The notes below the pieces were generated by a model. It was not told where the DNA came from. It saw nothing but the letters and a program-made list of their open reading frames with translations, and did no database searches. This document shows, piece after piece, positions 1 to 4,980 of a stretch of DNA of 5,024 bases (the first letter of the stretch is position 1; each line of letters starts with the position of its first letter). A program made the position numbers and the translations under genes. Source of the DNA: Bacillota bacterium (GTDB lineage: Bacteria > Bacillota > Clostridia > Clostridiales > Clostridiaceae). The stretch lies in NCBI GenBank assembly GCA_023399035.1, contig JAEWQX010000156.1:1-5024 (forward strand), read 5' to 3'.

Positions 1-365
1 GCTTCTGTACTTGGTGATACTATAAAATCCACATCATCCATAGTATAAGGATTACCACCTTTACCGATAGCTAAAATCTTTCCATCACGAATACCAATAT
101 CAGCTTTATATATTCCTGTATAATCTATAACAGTGGCTCCTGTAATGATAAGATCTGCAACCATAGGATTTTCTCTGCTTTCAATTGCATTTTGCCCCAT
201 TCCATCTCTTAAGACCTTACCACCTCCAAATTTACATTCATCACCATATCCTGTATAATCCTTTTCAATTTCAATAATTAAATCTGTGTCACCTAGCCTT
301 ATTTTATCTCCTTTAGTTGGCCCAAATAATTCTAAATAACGGTGTCTATCTATTTCAAAACTCAT
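1..365 (-). CDS. ureC: Urease subunit alpha (UreC), N-terminal part, cut by window edge
   Basis: This is the catalytic subunit of urease, which hydrolyses urea to ammonia and carbamate in the cytoplasm using a two-nickel centre. The visible 121 residues begin MSFEIDRHRYLELFGPTKGD and continue through conserved UreC features: the FGP-T-GD-RLGDT block, a YGDE-KFGGGK-RDGMGQ segment at about residues 39-56, the DLIITGATVIDYTGIYKADIG strand region at about 71-91, and GKILAIGKGGNP at about 95-106. The usual full length is about 570 residues. The nickel ligands (the HxH pair near residue 134, the carbamylated lysine and later histidines) lie outside the window, so activity cannot be judged. The ATG at 365-363 overlaps the ureB stop by one base (TAATG), which implies translational coupling. 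A modest ribosome site, AGGGG at 380-376, lies inside the ureB end. Family assignment is secure. Confidence 0.97.
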   Translation of the reverse strand, partial: MSFEIDRHRYLELFGPTKGDKIRLGDTDLIIEIEKDYTGYGDECKFGGGKVLRDGMGQNAIESRENPMVADLIITGATVIDYTGIYKADIGIRDGKILAIGKGGNPYTMDDVDFIVSPSTE

Positions 366-691
366 TATTCTTTTACCCCTCTTCCATCTAAATATCCATC
401 AACTAAGTTACGTAAGCCATAAACTCTTCTAACTCCACCGATATCTATTAAGTTTATTTCTTTTTTATCTCCTGGTTCAAATCTGACTGCAGTCCCTGAT
501 GGAATATCTAATCTCTTTCCATAAGCTTTTTCTCTATCAAATTTTAAGAAATCATTTACTTCGTAGAAATGATAGTGAGAACCTATTTGTATAGGTCTGT
601 CACCAGTGTTTACCACTTCAAGCTTTATTGCCTCTTTTCCTTTGTTATATTCTATAGTTCCTTCTTTAATAATAAATTCTCCAGGTATCAA
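365..691 (-). CDS. ureB: Urease subunit beta (UreB)
   Basis: This is the beta subunit of the urease (UreABC)3 assembly, a structural subunit that packs against UreC. The 108 residues match the family from end to end: MIPGEF at the start, NTGDRPIQIGSHYHF at about 29-43, the EVNDFLKFDR block at 44-53, and RLDIPSGTAVRFEPGDKKE at about 60-78. Bacterial UreB proteins are usually about 100-120 residues, so it looks complete. The start codon is TTG at 691-689, not ATG. It is supported by AAAGGAG at 708-702 with a 10-base spacer and by the family-typical MIPGE start. The gap from the ureA stop is 18 bases and the ribosome site lies directly after that stop. The gene ends in a one-base overlap with ureC. 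It is a separate polypeptide here, not fused to UreA as in some bacteria. Confidence 0.96.
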   Translation of the reverse strand: MIPGEFIIKEGTIEYNKGKEAIKLEVVNTGDRPIQIGSHYHFYEVNDFLKFDREKAYGKRLDIPSGTAVRFEPGDKKEINLIDIGGVRRVYGLRNLVDGYLDGRGVKE

Positions 692-709
692 TTATATCTC
701 TCTCCTTTC

Positions 710-1012
710 TTAACGTATTGGATCATGTACTGTAACTAATTTAGTACCATCTGGAAATGTTGCTTCCACTTGAACTACATGAATCATTTCAGGTATGCCT
801 TCCATTACATCACTCCTGCTTAAAATTTTTGTACCATAGTCCATTAAATCTTTTACTTCCCTGCCTTCTCTAGCCCCTTCTAAGAGCTCATCAGTAATTA
901 ATGCTACAGATTCAGGATAATTTAGCTTTAAGCCTTTCTTTTTTCTTCTCCTTGCAACATCTGCGGCAACAACAATCATAAGTTTTTCTCTTTCTCTATC
1001 TGTTAAATGCAA
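710..1012 (-). CDS. ureA: Urease subunit gamma (UreA), TTG start
   Basis: This is the small gamma subunit of urease, first gene of the structural operon. Conserved blocks are LTDREREKLMI near the start, KGLKLNYPESVALI at about residues 28-41, VMEGIPEMI at about 70-78 and VQVEATFPDGTKLVTVHDP at about 80-98. The longest open frame starts at an ATG at 1033, but that codon has no ribosome site. A perfect AAGGAGG lies inside the extended frame at 1027-1021, eight bases before an in-frame TTG at 1012-1010. Starting there gives exactly 100 residues (M-HLTDREREK...), the usual UreA length with the usual N-terminus, so I chose the TTG. The seven extra residues from the ATG (MKKEENE) are largely the translated ribosome site. 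Co-transcription with ureB and ureC is very likely from the tight spacing. Confidence 0.95.
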   Translation of the reverse strand: MHLTDREREKLMIVVAADVARRRKKKGLKLNYPESVALITDELLEGAREGREVKDLMDYGTKILSRSDVMEGIPEMIHVVQVEATFPDGTKLVTVHDPIR

Positions 1013-1020
1013 TTCATTTT

Positions 1021-1027
1021 CCTCCTT
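1021..1027 (-). promoter_or_regulatory. ureA ribosome binding site that decides a TTG start
   Basis: The minus strand reads AAGGAGG at 1027-1021, fully complementary to the 16S anti-Shine-Dalgarno core. Eight bases then separate it from TTG at 1012. Because this site sits inside the longer ATG-initiated frame, it argues against the upstream ATG. An out-of-frame ATG at 1018-1016 lies between the site and the TTG but meets a stop after four codons. Confidence 0.85.
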
Positions 1028-1112
1028 TTTCATATTACTTTATCAAGTATTATCTATTATTTGTAATTTCATAATAAAGATACACATTTTTAGGAAATTA
1101 GTTTTAAAAAAC

Positions 1113-1164
1113 AAAAAAAGTTAAATATATTTATACAAGATTTCACTTGCTAAATATATTTAAC
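1113..1164 (-). terminator. Long AT-rich hairpin with U-tract between the nickel importer and ureA
   Basis: On the plus strand GTTAAATATATTTA (1120-1133) pairs perfectly over 14 bp with its inverted copy TAAATATATTTAAC (1151-1164). Inside, CAAG (1136-1139) pairs with CTTG (1146-1149) around a six-base loop, with a small internal bulge. On the minus strand the 3' arm runs into seven T at 1119-1113, then G and another T-run, which is the layout of a Rho-independent terminator for the cbiO end. The stem is almost all A-T, so its strength is uncertain. On the plus strand the second arm is followed within five bases by six T, so some bidirectional activity is possible. It lies 18 bases past the cbiO stop and about 100 bases before ureA. 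Confidence 0.7.
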
Positions 1165-1182
1165 AGCACTTTTTTATTGTAT

Positions 1183-1917
1183 TTATTTTTTTATTAATGA
1201 TAATGGAAGCTCTAAATTACTTTCTTCCATGATTTTTTTATTACTAAGTATAGAATAAGCAGGTCCTTCTTGTATAATTTCTCCATTATTAAATACTAAA
1301 ACTCTATCACATACGTCTAGTACCATATCCAAATCATGGCTAGCAATAACTATTGTTTCTTTTAAATCTTTTATTAAATTTATAACTGTACGCCTTGACT
1401 TTGGATCTAGGGATGCTGTTACTTCATCCATTAAAATTATCTCAGGATTCATAACTATAATGCCTGCTATTGCTACAACCTTCTTTTCTCCACCTGATAA
1501 TTTATATATCTGCTTACTTCTTAATCTTTCAATTTGAAATTTTTCTAATATGTTATCTATTTTTAACTTTATATTCTCTTCATCTTTTTTACTGCTTCTA
1601 AGGCCAAAAGCAATATCATCATATACAGTATTCATAAAAAGCTGATTATCTGACTCCTGAAATACAAAACCTATTTTTTTTCTTATTTCTTTTAAATTTT
1701 TTTTATTAAGCAAAATATCCTTCACAGTAATTTTTCCACTTTCTGCTTTTAGAATACCTGTAAGTAATTTTAGCATTGTAGATTTTCCAGCACCATTTGC
1801 ACCTATAATTCCAAGTTTTTCTCCTTCTCTTACGTAAAAAGATACATCTTTTATAGCCCTATATCCATCTGGATATTTGTAATCAACATTATGTGCTTCT
1901 ATTACTTTTTTACTCAT
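1183..1917 (-). CDS. cbiO: ECF-type nickel/cobalt importer ATPase (CbiO/NikO)
   Basis: This is the cytoplasmic ATP-binding subunit of an energy-coupling-factor transporter; it hydrolyses ATP to drive metal uptake through CbiQ and the NikM component. Numbered from the start chosen here (244 residues) the ABC motifs are all present: Walker A GANGAGKST at about 39-47, the Q-loop in FVFQESDNQLF with Q at about 87, signature LSGGE at about 140-144, Walker B IILMDE at about 160-165, D-loop SLDP at about 169-172, and the switch histidine in ASHD at about 194. The FQ-x-DNQLF Q-loop is characteristic of CbiO-type ATPases. The longest frame begins at an ATG at 1935, but GGAGG at 1926-1922 lies inside it, just before the ATG at 1917. 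The stretch MSKKVIEAHNVDYKYPDG is a normal family start. It is the last importer gene, 33 bases after cbiQ, and is followed by the 1113-1164 hairpin. Only one ATPase gene is present, so a homodimer is expected. Confidence 0.95.
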   Translation of the reverse strand: MSKKVIEAHNVDYKYPDGYRAIKDVSFYVREGEKLGIIGANGAGKSTMLKLLTGILKAESGKITVKDILLNKKNLKEIRKKIGFVFQESDNQLFMNTVYDDIAFGLRSSKKDEENIKLKIDNILEKFQIERLRSKQIYKLSGGEKKVVAIAGIIVMNPEIILMDEVTASLDPKSRRTVINLIKDLKETIVIASHDLDMVLDVCDRVLVFNNGEIIQEGPAYSILSNKKIMEESNLELPLSLIKK

Positions 1918-1921
1918 AAAT

Positions 1922-1926
1922 CCTCC
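1922..1926 (-). promoter_or_regulatory. cbiO ribosome binding site inside the longer open frame
   Basis: The minus strand reads GGAGG at 1926-1922, four bases before the ATG at 1917. The upstream in-frame ATG at 1935 has no purine-rich site before it. The spacer is short but usable, so the 1917 start is preferred. Confidence 0.65.
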
Positions 1927-1950
1927 AATGCTCATATTACAATCTGATTA

Positions 1951-2679
1951 TTACAGAAAAATTAGAATTACTGCACATGAAATTAAATATAAATAGTCAA
2001 TACATCCTGCTCTTTTATTACTATTAATGTATAAATCACCTTCAAATCCTCTAAGTTTCATTGCTTCATATACTTTTTCTGATCTATCTATAGTTTTTAA
2101 AAGCATTTGTCCTATTATCCGTCCATAATCTTTCATAGTCATAGATTTTTCTCCTAGCGTCCTTAATTCATAAGCAGATTTCACTCTATAGCACTCCTCC
2201 ATCATCAAAATTATATATCTATGCAGCATTAATATCTGCATTATTAAAATGTTAGGTATTTTAAGTTTTTTAAGTCCAAATGCTAAATTGTTAATTCCTG
2301 TAGTTGCTATTAAAAGGAGCGCACCTACTAAAGCAAAAGTACATTTAAATATCAGTAATACTGAAAAATAAATCTCTAAATAAGAAAAATCTATAATTAA
2401 GTTAATTGCTGAAAGTCCAATTATGATAGGCAAAACAAATAATACTTTTTTAAAAATAAATTTTACTGGTACTTTTCCAAGCTTAAATAATATTAGAGGA
2501 TATAATACTATACATGCAATATCTGATATTGTAAATTGTTTCATAGACAGTACCTTTATTACATAAATGATAGTGACTATGATTTTTATAGATGAATCTA
2601 TTCTGTGAAGTATAGTATGTTTATCCCCTAATTCATCTATTTTTCTAATGTCATATATAGCTTTACTAATATCATCCAT
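1951..2679 (-). CDS. cbiQ: ECF-type nickel/cobalt importer transmembrane protein (CbiQ/NikQ)
   Basis: This is the membrane coupling (T) component that links the CbiO ATPase to the NikM substrate-binding protein. Numbered from the longest frame (249 residues, ATG at 2700), hydrophobic segments lie at about 38-51, 58-72, 83-103, 111-135, 150-169 and 234-249. The cytoplasmic loop carries the two Ala-Arg-Gly coupling motifs that contact the ATPase: AYELRTLG at 176-183 and EAMKLRG at 212-218. The latter is the most conserved CbiQ signature. I prefer the ATG at 2679, codon 8 of that frame: AAGGA at 2692-2688 lies eight bases before it, and it starts one base after the nikMN stop, whereas the ATG at 2700 would overlap nikMN by 20 bases without a good ribosome site. 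The chosen form has 242 residues. The tight spacing suggests translational coupling with nikMN. Confidence 0.94.
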   Translation of the reverse strand: MDDISKAIYDIRKIDELGDKHTILHRIDSSIKIIVTIIYVIKVLSMKQFTISDIACIVLYPLILFKLGKVPVKFIFKKVLFVLPIIIGLSAINLIIDFSYLEIYFSVLLIFKCTFALVGALLLIATTGINNLAFGLKKLKIPNILIMQILMLHRYIILMMEECYRVKSAYELRTLGEKSMTMKDYGRIIGQMLLKTIDRSEKVYEAMKLRGFEGDLYINSNKRAGCIDYLYLISCAVILIFL

Positions 2680-2680
2680 T

Positions 2681-3733
2681 TTATTTGTCCTTAAATTCAT
2701 CTTCTATTTCATTTACTTTACCATTGACAGCATATGATTTTTTCCCTCTTGTAGAAAGATAAGATATTAAAACTATTGCTCCTATTGTAATAATAACTCC
2801 GACAACTCCAGCTATTGATTTGCCTATAATTTCTTCACTTTCAGATAGATTATCAGCATTAAATTCATAGTCTAACAAAAATGCAGTTTTATTTTGTACA
2901 TCTAATACCCTTTCATGAATGTAATTACTAGCCTTTAATTCTTCGCTTCCTGAAGTTTTTAAAATAGACCATTCAAGTCCATCTGGATGTGATGATGCTA
3001 AAAGTGAAATTCCTCCGCCAACAACTAATGCAGCTGCTAAAATAATAGAAATCACTTTTTTCTTGGTCATTTTATAGCTTTTTGTTATAGCTGCTTTTTC
3101 CAAAATATCTGGTCTATTTTGATATAAAAAGTTAAGTACTAATCCTGTCACTATTCCTTCTACTATGCCAATAGCTAAATGTATAGGCTGCATAAAAATA
3201 ACAAATGTTGTAAATGGCAGTTTAGTTACCCCTGACGCTAATGTTTCTAATACAACTGAAAATGCCCCACATTGTAATCCAAAAACCGAACCTAAAATTG
3301 CTGCTGTCATAATTCTTTTCTTAGAATAATTTTTACCAATTATATTTTTATAAATAAGCTTATATCCTATAAAACAACCAAAAAAGCCCATGTTTATAAT
3401 ATTGCATCCTAAAGCCAAAAGACCTCCATCACCAAAAAACAAACATTGAACTGTTAGTATTGATACAAGTGATAAAAATCCAGCTTCTGGGCCTAAAATT
3501 GCTGCAAGCATAACCCCGCCTGCAATATGTCCACTTGAGCCTGTACCAGGTATTGAAAAATTAACCATTTGAGCTGCAAATACAAACGCTCCTACAACCC
3601 CCATTAACGGTATTTTATTTTGAATATCTTCTTCTTTCCTTATTTTATTAACTGAATAAGCTGTAACTCCAGCTGCTGCGAAAAGCATTGTGCAGCCAAC
3701 CGTCGGAGTTACTAATGCATCAGCCATATGCAT
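2681..3733 (-). CDS. nikMN: Nickel-type ECF substrate-binding membrane protein, NikM fused to a PDGLE (NikN-like) domain
   Basis: This is the substrate-specific membrane component that captures Ni2+ (or Co2+) and delivers it through the CbiQ/CbiO module. The protein starts MHMADAL. In NikM/CbiM structures the free N-terminus, His2 and a later histidine coordinate the metal, and the matching residues here are His2 and His69 in the motif PGTGSSGHIAGG (62-73). The CbiM-like domain covers about 1-215 with several hydrophobic segments. A second domain follows: a membrane segment at about 226-246, then SSHPDGLEW with the PDGLE motif at 250-254, an extracytoplasmic loop, and a final membrane segment at about 305-325 before a charged tail. 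The PDGLE domain takes the place of the small CbiN/NikN partner, so no separate nikN gene is needed. MHMADAL plus PDGLE and the adjacent urease favour nickel over cobalt; this is inference, since family members can carry both. It heads the importer operon. Confidence 0.94.
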   Translation of the reverse strand: MHMADALVTPTVGCTMLFAAAGVTAYSVNKIRKEEDIQNKIPLMGVVGAFVFAAQMVNFSIPGTGSSGHIAGGVMLAAILGPEAGFLSLVSILTVQCLFFGDGGLLALGCNIINMGFFGCFIGYKLIYKNIIGKNYSKKRIMTAAILGSVFGLQCGAFSVVLETLASGVTKLPFTTFVIFMQPIHLAIGIVEGIVTGLVLNFLYQNRPDILEKAAITKSYKMTKKKVISIILAAALVVGGGISLLASSHPDGLEWSILKTSGSEELKASNYIHERVLDVQNKTAFLLDYEFNADNLSESEEIIGKSIAGVVGVIITIGAIVLISYLSTRGKKSYAVNGKVNEIEDEFKDK

Positions 3734-3740
3734 TTTTATT

Positions 3741-3746
3741 CCCCCC
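3741..3746 (-). promoter_or_regulatory. nikMN ribosome site made of a G-run
   Basis: The minus strand reads GGGGGG at 3746-3741, seven bases before the ATG at 3733. It sits where a Shine-Dalgarno site should be, but it is an unbroken G-run instead of the GGAGG seen at other genes here. Pairing with CCUCC would need a G-U pair. No other purine-rich site is present before this start. Confidence 0.6.
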
Positions 3747-3798
3747 GAATGTTATTATTTCTAAAATATACTTATTCATTTTTTTATTTTGTATTCTT

Positions 3799-3826
3799 AT
3801 TTTATGTGCAAATTACTAATTGATAA
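3799..3826 (-). promoter_or_regulatory. Candidate sigma-A promoter for the nickel importer operon
   Basis: On the minus strand TTATCA (3826-3821, four of six matches to TTGACA) is followed after 16 bases by TAAAAT (3804-3799, five of six matches to TATAAT). The predicted start near 3792 would give a leader of about 58 bases to nikMN. In such AT-rich DNA partial matches are common, so this is only a candidate. I see no clear NikR-type palindrome and no riboswitch fold in the leader. Confidence 0.3.
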
Positions 3827-4078
3827 AAAAGATTAATTTTAATATAATATCTGAACTGCTAATTAATTTCACTGCTTCTTCTACAATACTATTTATATAT
3901 ATAAAAGCCTCATAGTGATCATATATACTCAATCATCCAGTTATAACTTTCAAAAGAATATTCAGTAAGACAATTTACCTGTTCCTCTGCTGGAAGTTCT
4001 GAAAAAGCATTTTGTAAGGAATTCTTTTTTCCCAGCCTCTAATAAATCTTCTGCTAATTTTTTATTAACAAGTTTCAT
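3816..4078 (-). pseudogene. Decayed TetR/AcrR-family regulator, DNA-binding region deleted
   Basis: Three reading frames together give a recognisable regulator. Frame one starts at the ATG at 4078, with GGAGGG just upstream, and reads MKLVNKKLAEDLLEAGKKEF, the helix-1 start typical of clostridial TetR-type regulators; it stops after 38 codons. From about 4025 a second frame carries LQNAFSELPAEEQVNCLTEY then SFESYNWMIEYI, typical of the ligand-binding part, ending at a TGA at 3921-3919. A third frame continues directly with YDHYEAF, then YINSIVEEAVK, and stops at 3816. The family reads ...DYIYDHY(D/E)AF without a break here, so restoring one TA in the TATATAT at 3927-3921 rejoins frames two and three. 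The helix-turn-helix, expected after KKEFL, is absent: the sequence passes from KEFL straight to the ELPAEEQ region, so an internal deletion of roughly 40-60 codons is inferred. Intact relatives are about 190-200 residues. The product cannot bind DNA as a TetR protein. The family call is from memory of motifs and is fairly but not fully secure. Confidence 0.68.
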
Positions 4079-4109
4079 TTTTCCCTCCACTAGTAATTGA
4101 ATTTAAAAA

Positions 4110-4140
4110 AATAACACCGTTATTTAATAACAGTATTATC
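4110..4140 (-). promoter_or_regulatory. Two tandem 15-bp operator-like units, probable TetR operator
   Basis: On the minus strand the proximal unit is AATAACGGTGTTATT (4124-4110), a perfect 6-bp inverted repeat around three bases. The distal unit is GATAATACTGTTATT (4140-4126), matching it at 11 of 15 positions and set exactly 16 bases away. The last half of the distal unit, one A, and the first half of the proximal unit form another perfect 6-bp inverted repeat (GTTATT, A, AATAAC). The pair lies 32 bases before the ATG of the TetR remnant and just after a candidate promoter, the expected place for an autoregulatory operator. The proximal unit is followed by T residues, so it could also be read as a weak terminator, but a 6-bp AT stem makes that less likely. 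Confidence 0.55.
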
Positions 4141-4145
4141 TTAAC

Positions 4146-4173
4146 TTAATAGTATTTAATTGTTAATTTTCAA
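4146..4173 (-). promoter_or_regulatory. Candidate promoter of the TetR remnant
   Basis: On the minus strand TTGAAA (4173-4168, five of six matches) is followed after 16 bases by TATTAA (4151-4146, four of six). The predicted start near 4139 falls at the edge of the tandem operator units, a layout suited to repression. The -35 overlaps the flavodoxin stop codon. A weaker alternative uses GATAAT at 4140-4135 as the -10 with a 20-base spacer from TTAACA. Confidence 0.35.
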
Positions 4174-4649
4174 TTATCAATTGATTTAGCCCATGCTGCC
4201 AATTCTTTATTGTCTATATTTCCATTTAAAACCCTGCCTTCTTTTATAGTAGTTGTATGAGAAACACTTCCCTTAAGATTTTCAACAGTATTACCAAATC
4301 CGCTTCCACCAGATGTAGCAAATAATATAATAGTTTTTCCGGAAAAATCATAGCTTTCCAAAAATGTATTTATAATAGTTGGTGCAACATACCACCAAAT
4401 AGGGAATCCTAGAAATACAACATCATAATCTGACATATTGGAAAGTTTTTTTGCAATTTCTTGTCTAGACGACTAGTCCTTCATCTCAACTGAACTACTG
4501 CTCTTTTTATCCTGCCAGTTTAAATCTGCTTTTGTATATGGAACTTTTGGTTCTATTTCAAAAACATCTGCACCTACTGTTTTTGCAAGGTTTTCTGCAG
4601 CTTTTTTTGTTACTCCACTTGCTGAAAAATATGTTACTAATCTTTTCAT
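4170..4649 (-). pseudogene. Flavodoxin-family protein interrupted by an in-frame amber stop
   Basis: Read through one stop codon, this is a 159-residue flavodoxin of the FMN-binding, short-chain clostridial type, a cytoplasmic electron carrier or FMN-dependent reductase. It starts MKRLVTYFSASGVTKKAAEN, where S9-A-S-G-V-T14 is the FMN-phosphate loop. After the break come YDVVFLGFPIWWYVAPTI and the FSGKTIILFATSGGSGFGNT strand-loop, both typical of the family. The ATG at 4649 is preceded by a perfect AAGGAGG at 4666-4660. Codon 59 (4475-4473) is TAG; the frame is otherwise open on both sides, so this is a point nonsense change, not a frameshift. The first part encodes only 58 residues. The second open part could begin at ATG 4436 but would lack the FMN-phosphate loop. 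A sequencing error or a suppressed stop cannot be excluded. It lies downstream of the truncated 4Fe-4S gene and upstream of the TetR remnant. Confidence 0.85.
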
Positions 4650-4728
4650 TATATATGCACCTCCTTACTCTATTATACTACTATTCTAATTTCTGGATTA
4701 CCATTTTGATCTATAATAGAATAAAAAT

Positions 4729-4980
4729 CTATATACCATTAACATAAAATGACATTTTTAAATTTTTACTTCCAAGAACTGCCTGAATAGATCCTATTGG
4801 ACATGAACCTATAGCTCCAGGGCATGAATAACAATTCAATCCTGGAACACATACAGTCTTGCTTTTACCCTTATATATTTTGCCATTCATATACCCCAAA
4901 AGATATCCATTAGTTAATGCTGTAAATATAATTTGAACACTTAATCTCAAGTTAGACTTTATTTTTCCTATAAAATTCAA
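4729..4980 (-). pseudogene. Truncated membrane 4Fe-4S binding protein (NapH-like N-terminus)
   Basis: The 83 residues from the chosen start resemble only the N-terminal part of a polytopic 4Fe-4S membrane electron-transfer protein. A hydrophobic segment, LRLSVQIIFTALTNGYLLGY, is followed by the cysteine block CVPGLNCYSCPGAIGSCPIG, spaced C-x5-C-x2-C-x6-C. In the family this is followed by further membrane segments, a GWLCPFG-type motif and two CxxCxxCxxxC ferredoxin clusters; none of these is present. The frame ends in TAG at 4731-4729 just after MSFYVNGI, where the next membrane segment should begin, and only about 80 bases separate it from the flavodoxin start. Most of the gene is therefore missing. 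The longest frame starts at GTG 4989, but that codon overlaps AGGTGAT (4991-4985), a good ribosome site for the in-frame TTG at 4980-4978, which I prefer. The remnant may still be translated as a short peptide. Confidence 0.72.

Noticed and set aside
1034..1112. GlnR/TnrA-type site or strong sigma-A promoter before ureA
   Set aside because: Only a half-site (TTACA) and weak -10-like GATAAT or TATTAT boxes are visible, without matching partners at the right spacing.
3763..3796. Possible NikR or other metal-regulator palindrome before nikMN (ATAC and GTAT arms 19 bases apart)
   Set aside because: The arms are short and in the opposite order to the known GTATGA-N16-TCATAC NikR pattern, and such matches are expected by chance in AT-rich DNA.
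3734..3815. Cobalamin or NiCo riboswitch upstream of the importer
   Set aside because: The leader from the candidate promoter is about 58 bases, very AT-rich, and lacks the conserved boxes and stems of either riboswitch class.
4010..4078. Programmed or transcriptional frameshifting at the A6 run of the TetR remnant
   Set aside because: The A6-G run is not in the phase needed for a classic -1 slip, and the missing helix-turn-helix plus a second frame break in the TA repeat are better explained by deletion and decay.
4460..4480. ACTAGT and TCTAGA hexamers close together around the flavodoxin amber stop, suggesting cloning-site DNA
   Set aside because: The flanking codons read normally for a flavodoxin and no vector or linker sequence surrounds them, so they look like chance CTAG occurrences.
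4672..4677. Perfect TATAAT on the minus strand before the flavodoxin
   Set aside because: It ends only five bases before the AAGGAGG ribosome site, so a transcript starting from it would lack a usable leader, and there is no -35 match 16-18 bases upstream.
4532..4747. Plus-strand open frame of 71 codons
   Set aside because: It lies antisense to the start of the flavodoxin gene, is leucine-rich in the way expected from the complement of AT-rich coding DNA, and has no ribosome site or family resemblance.
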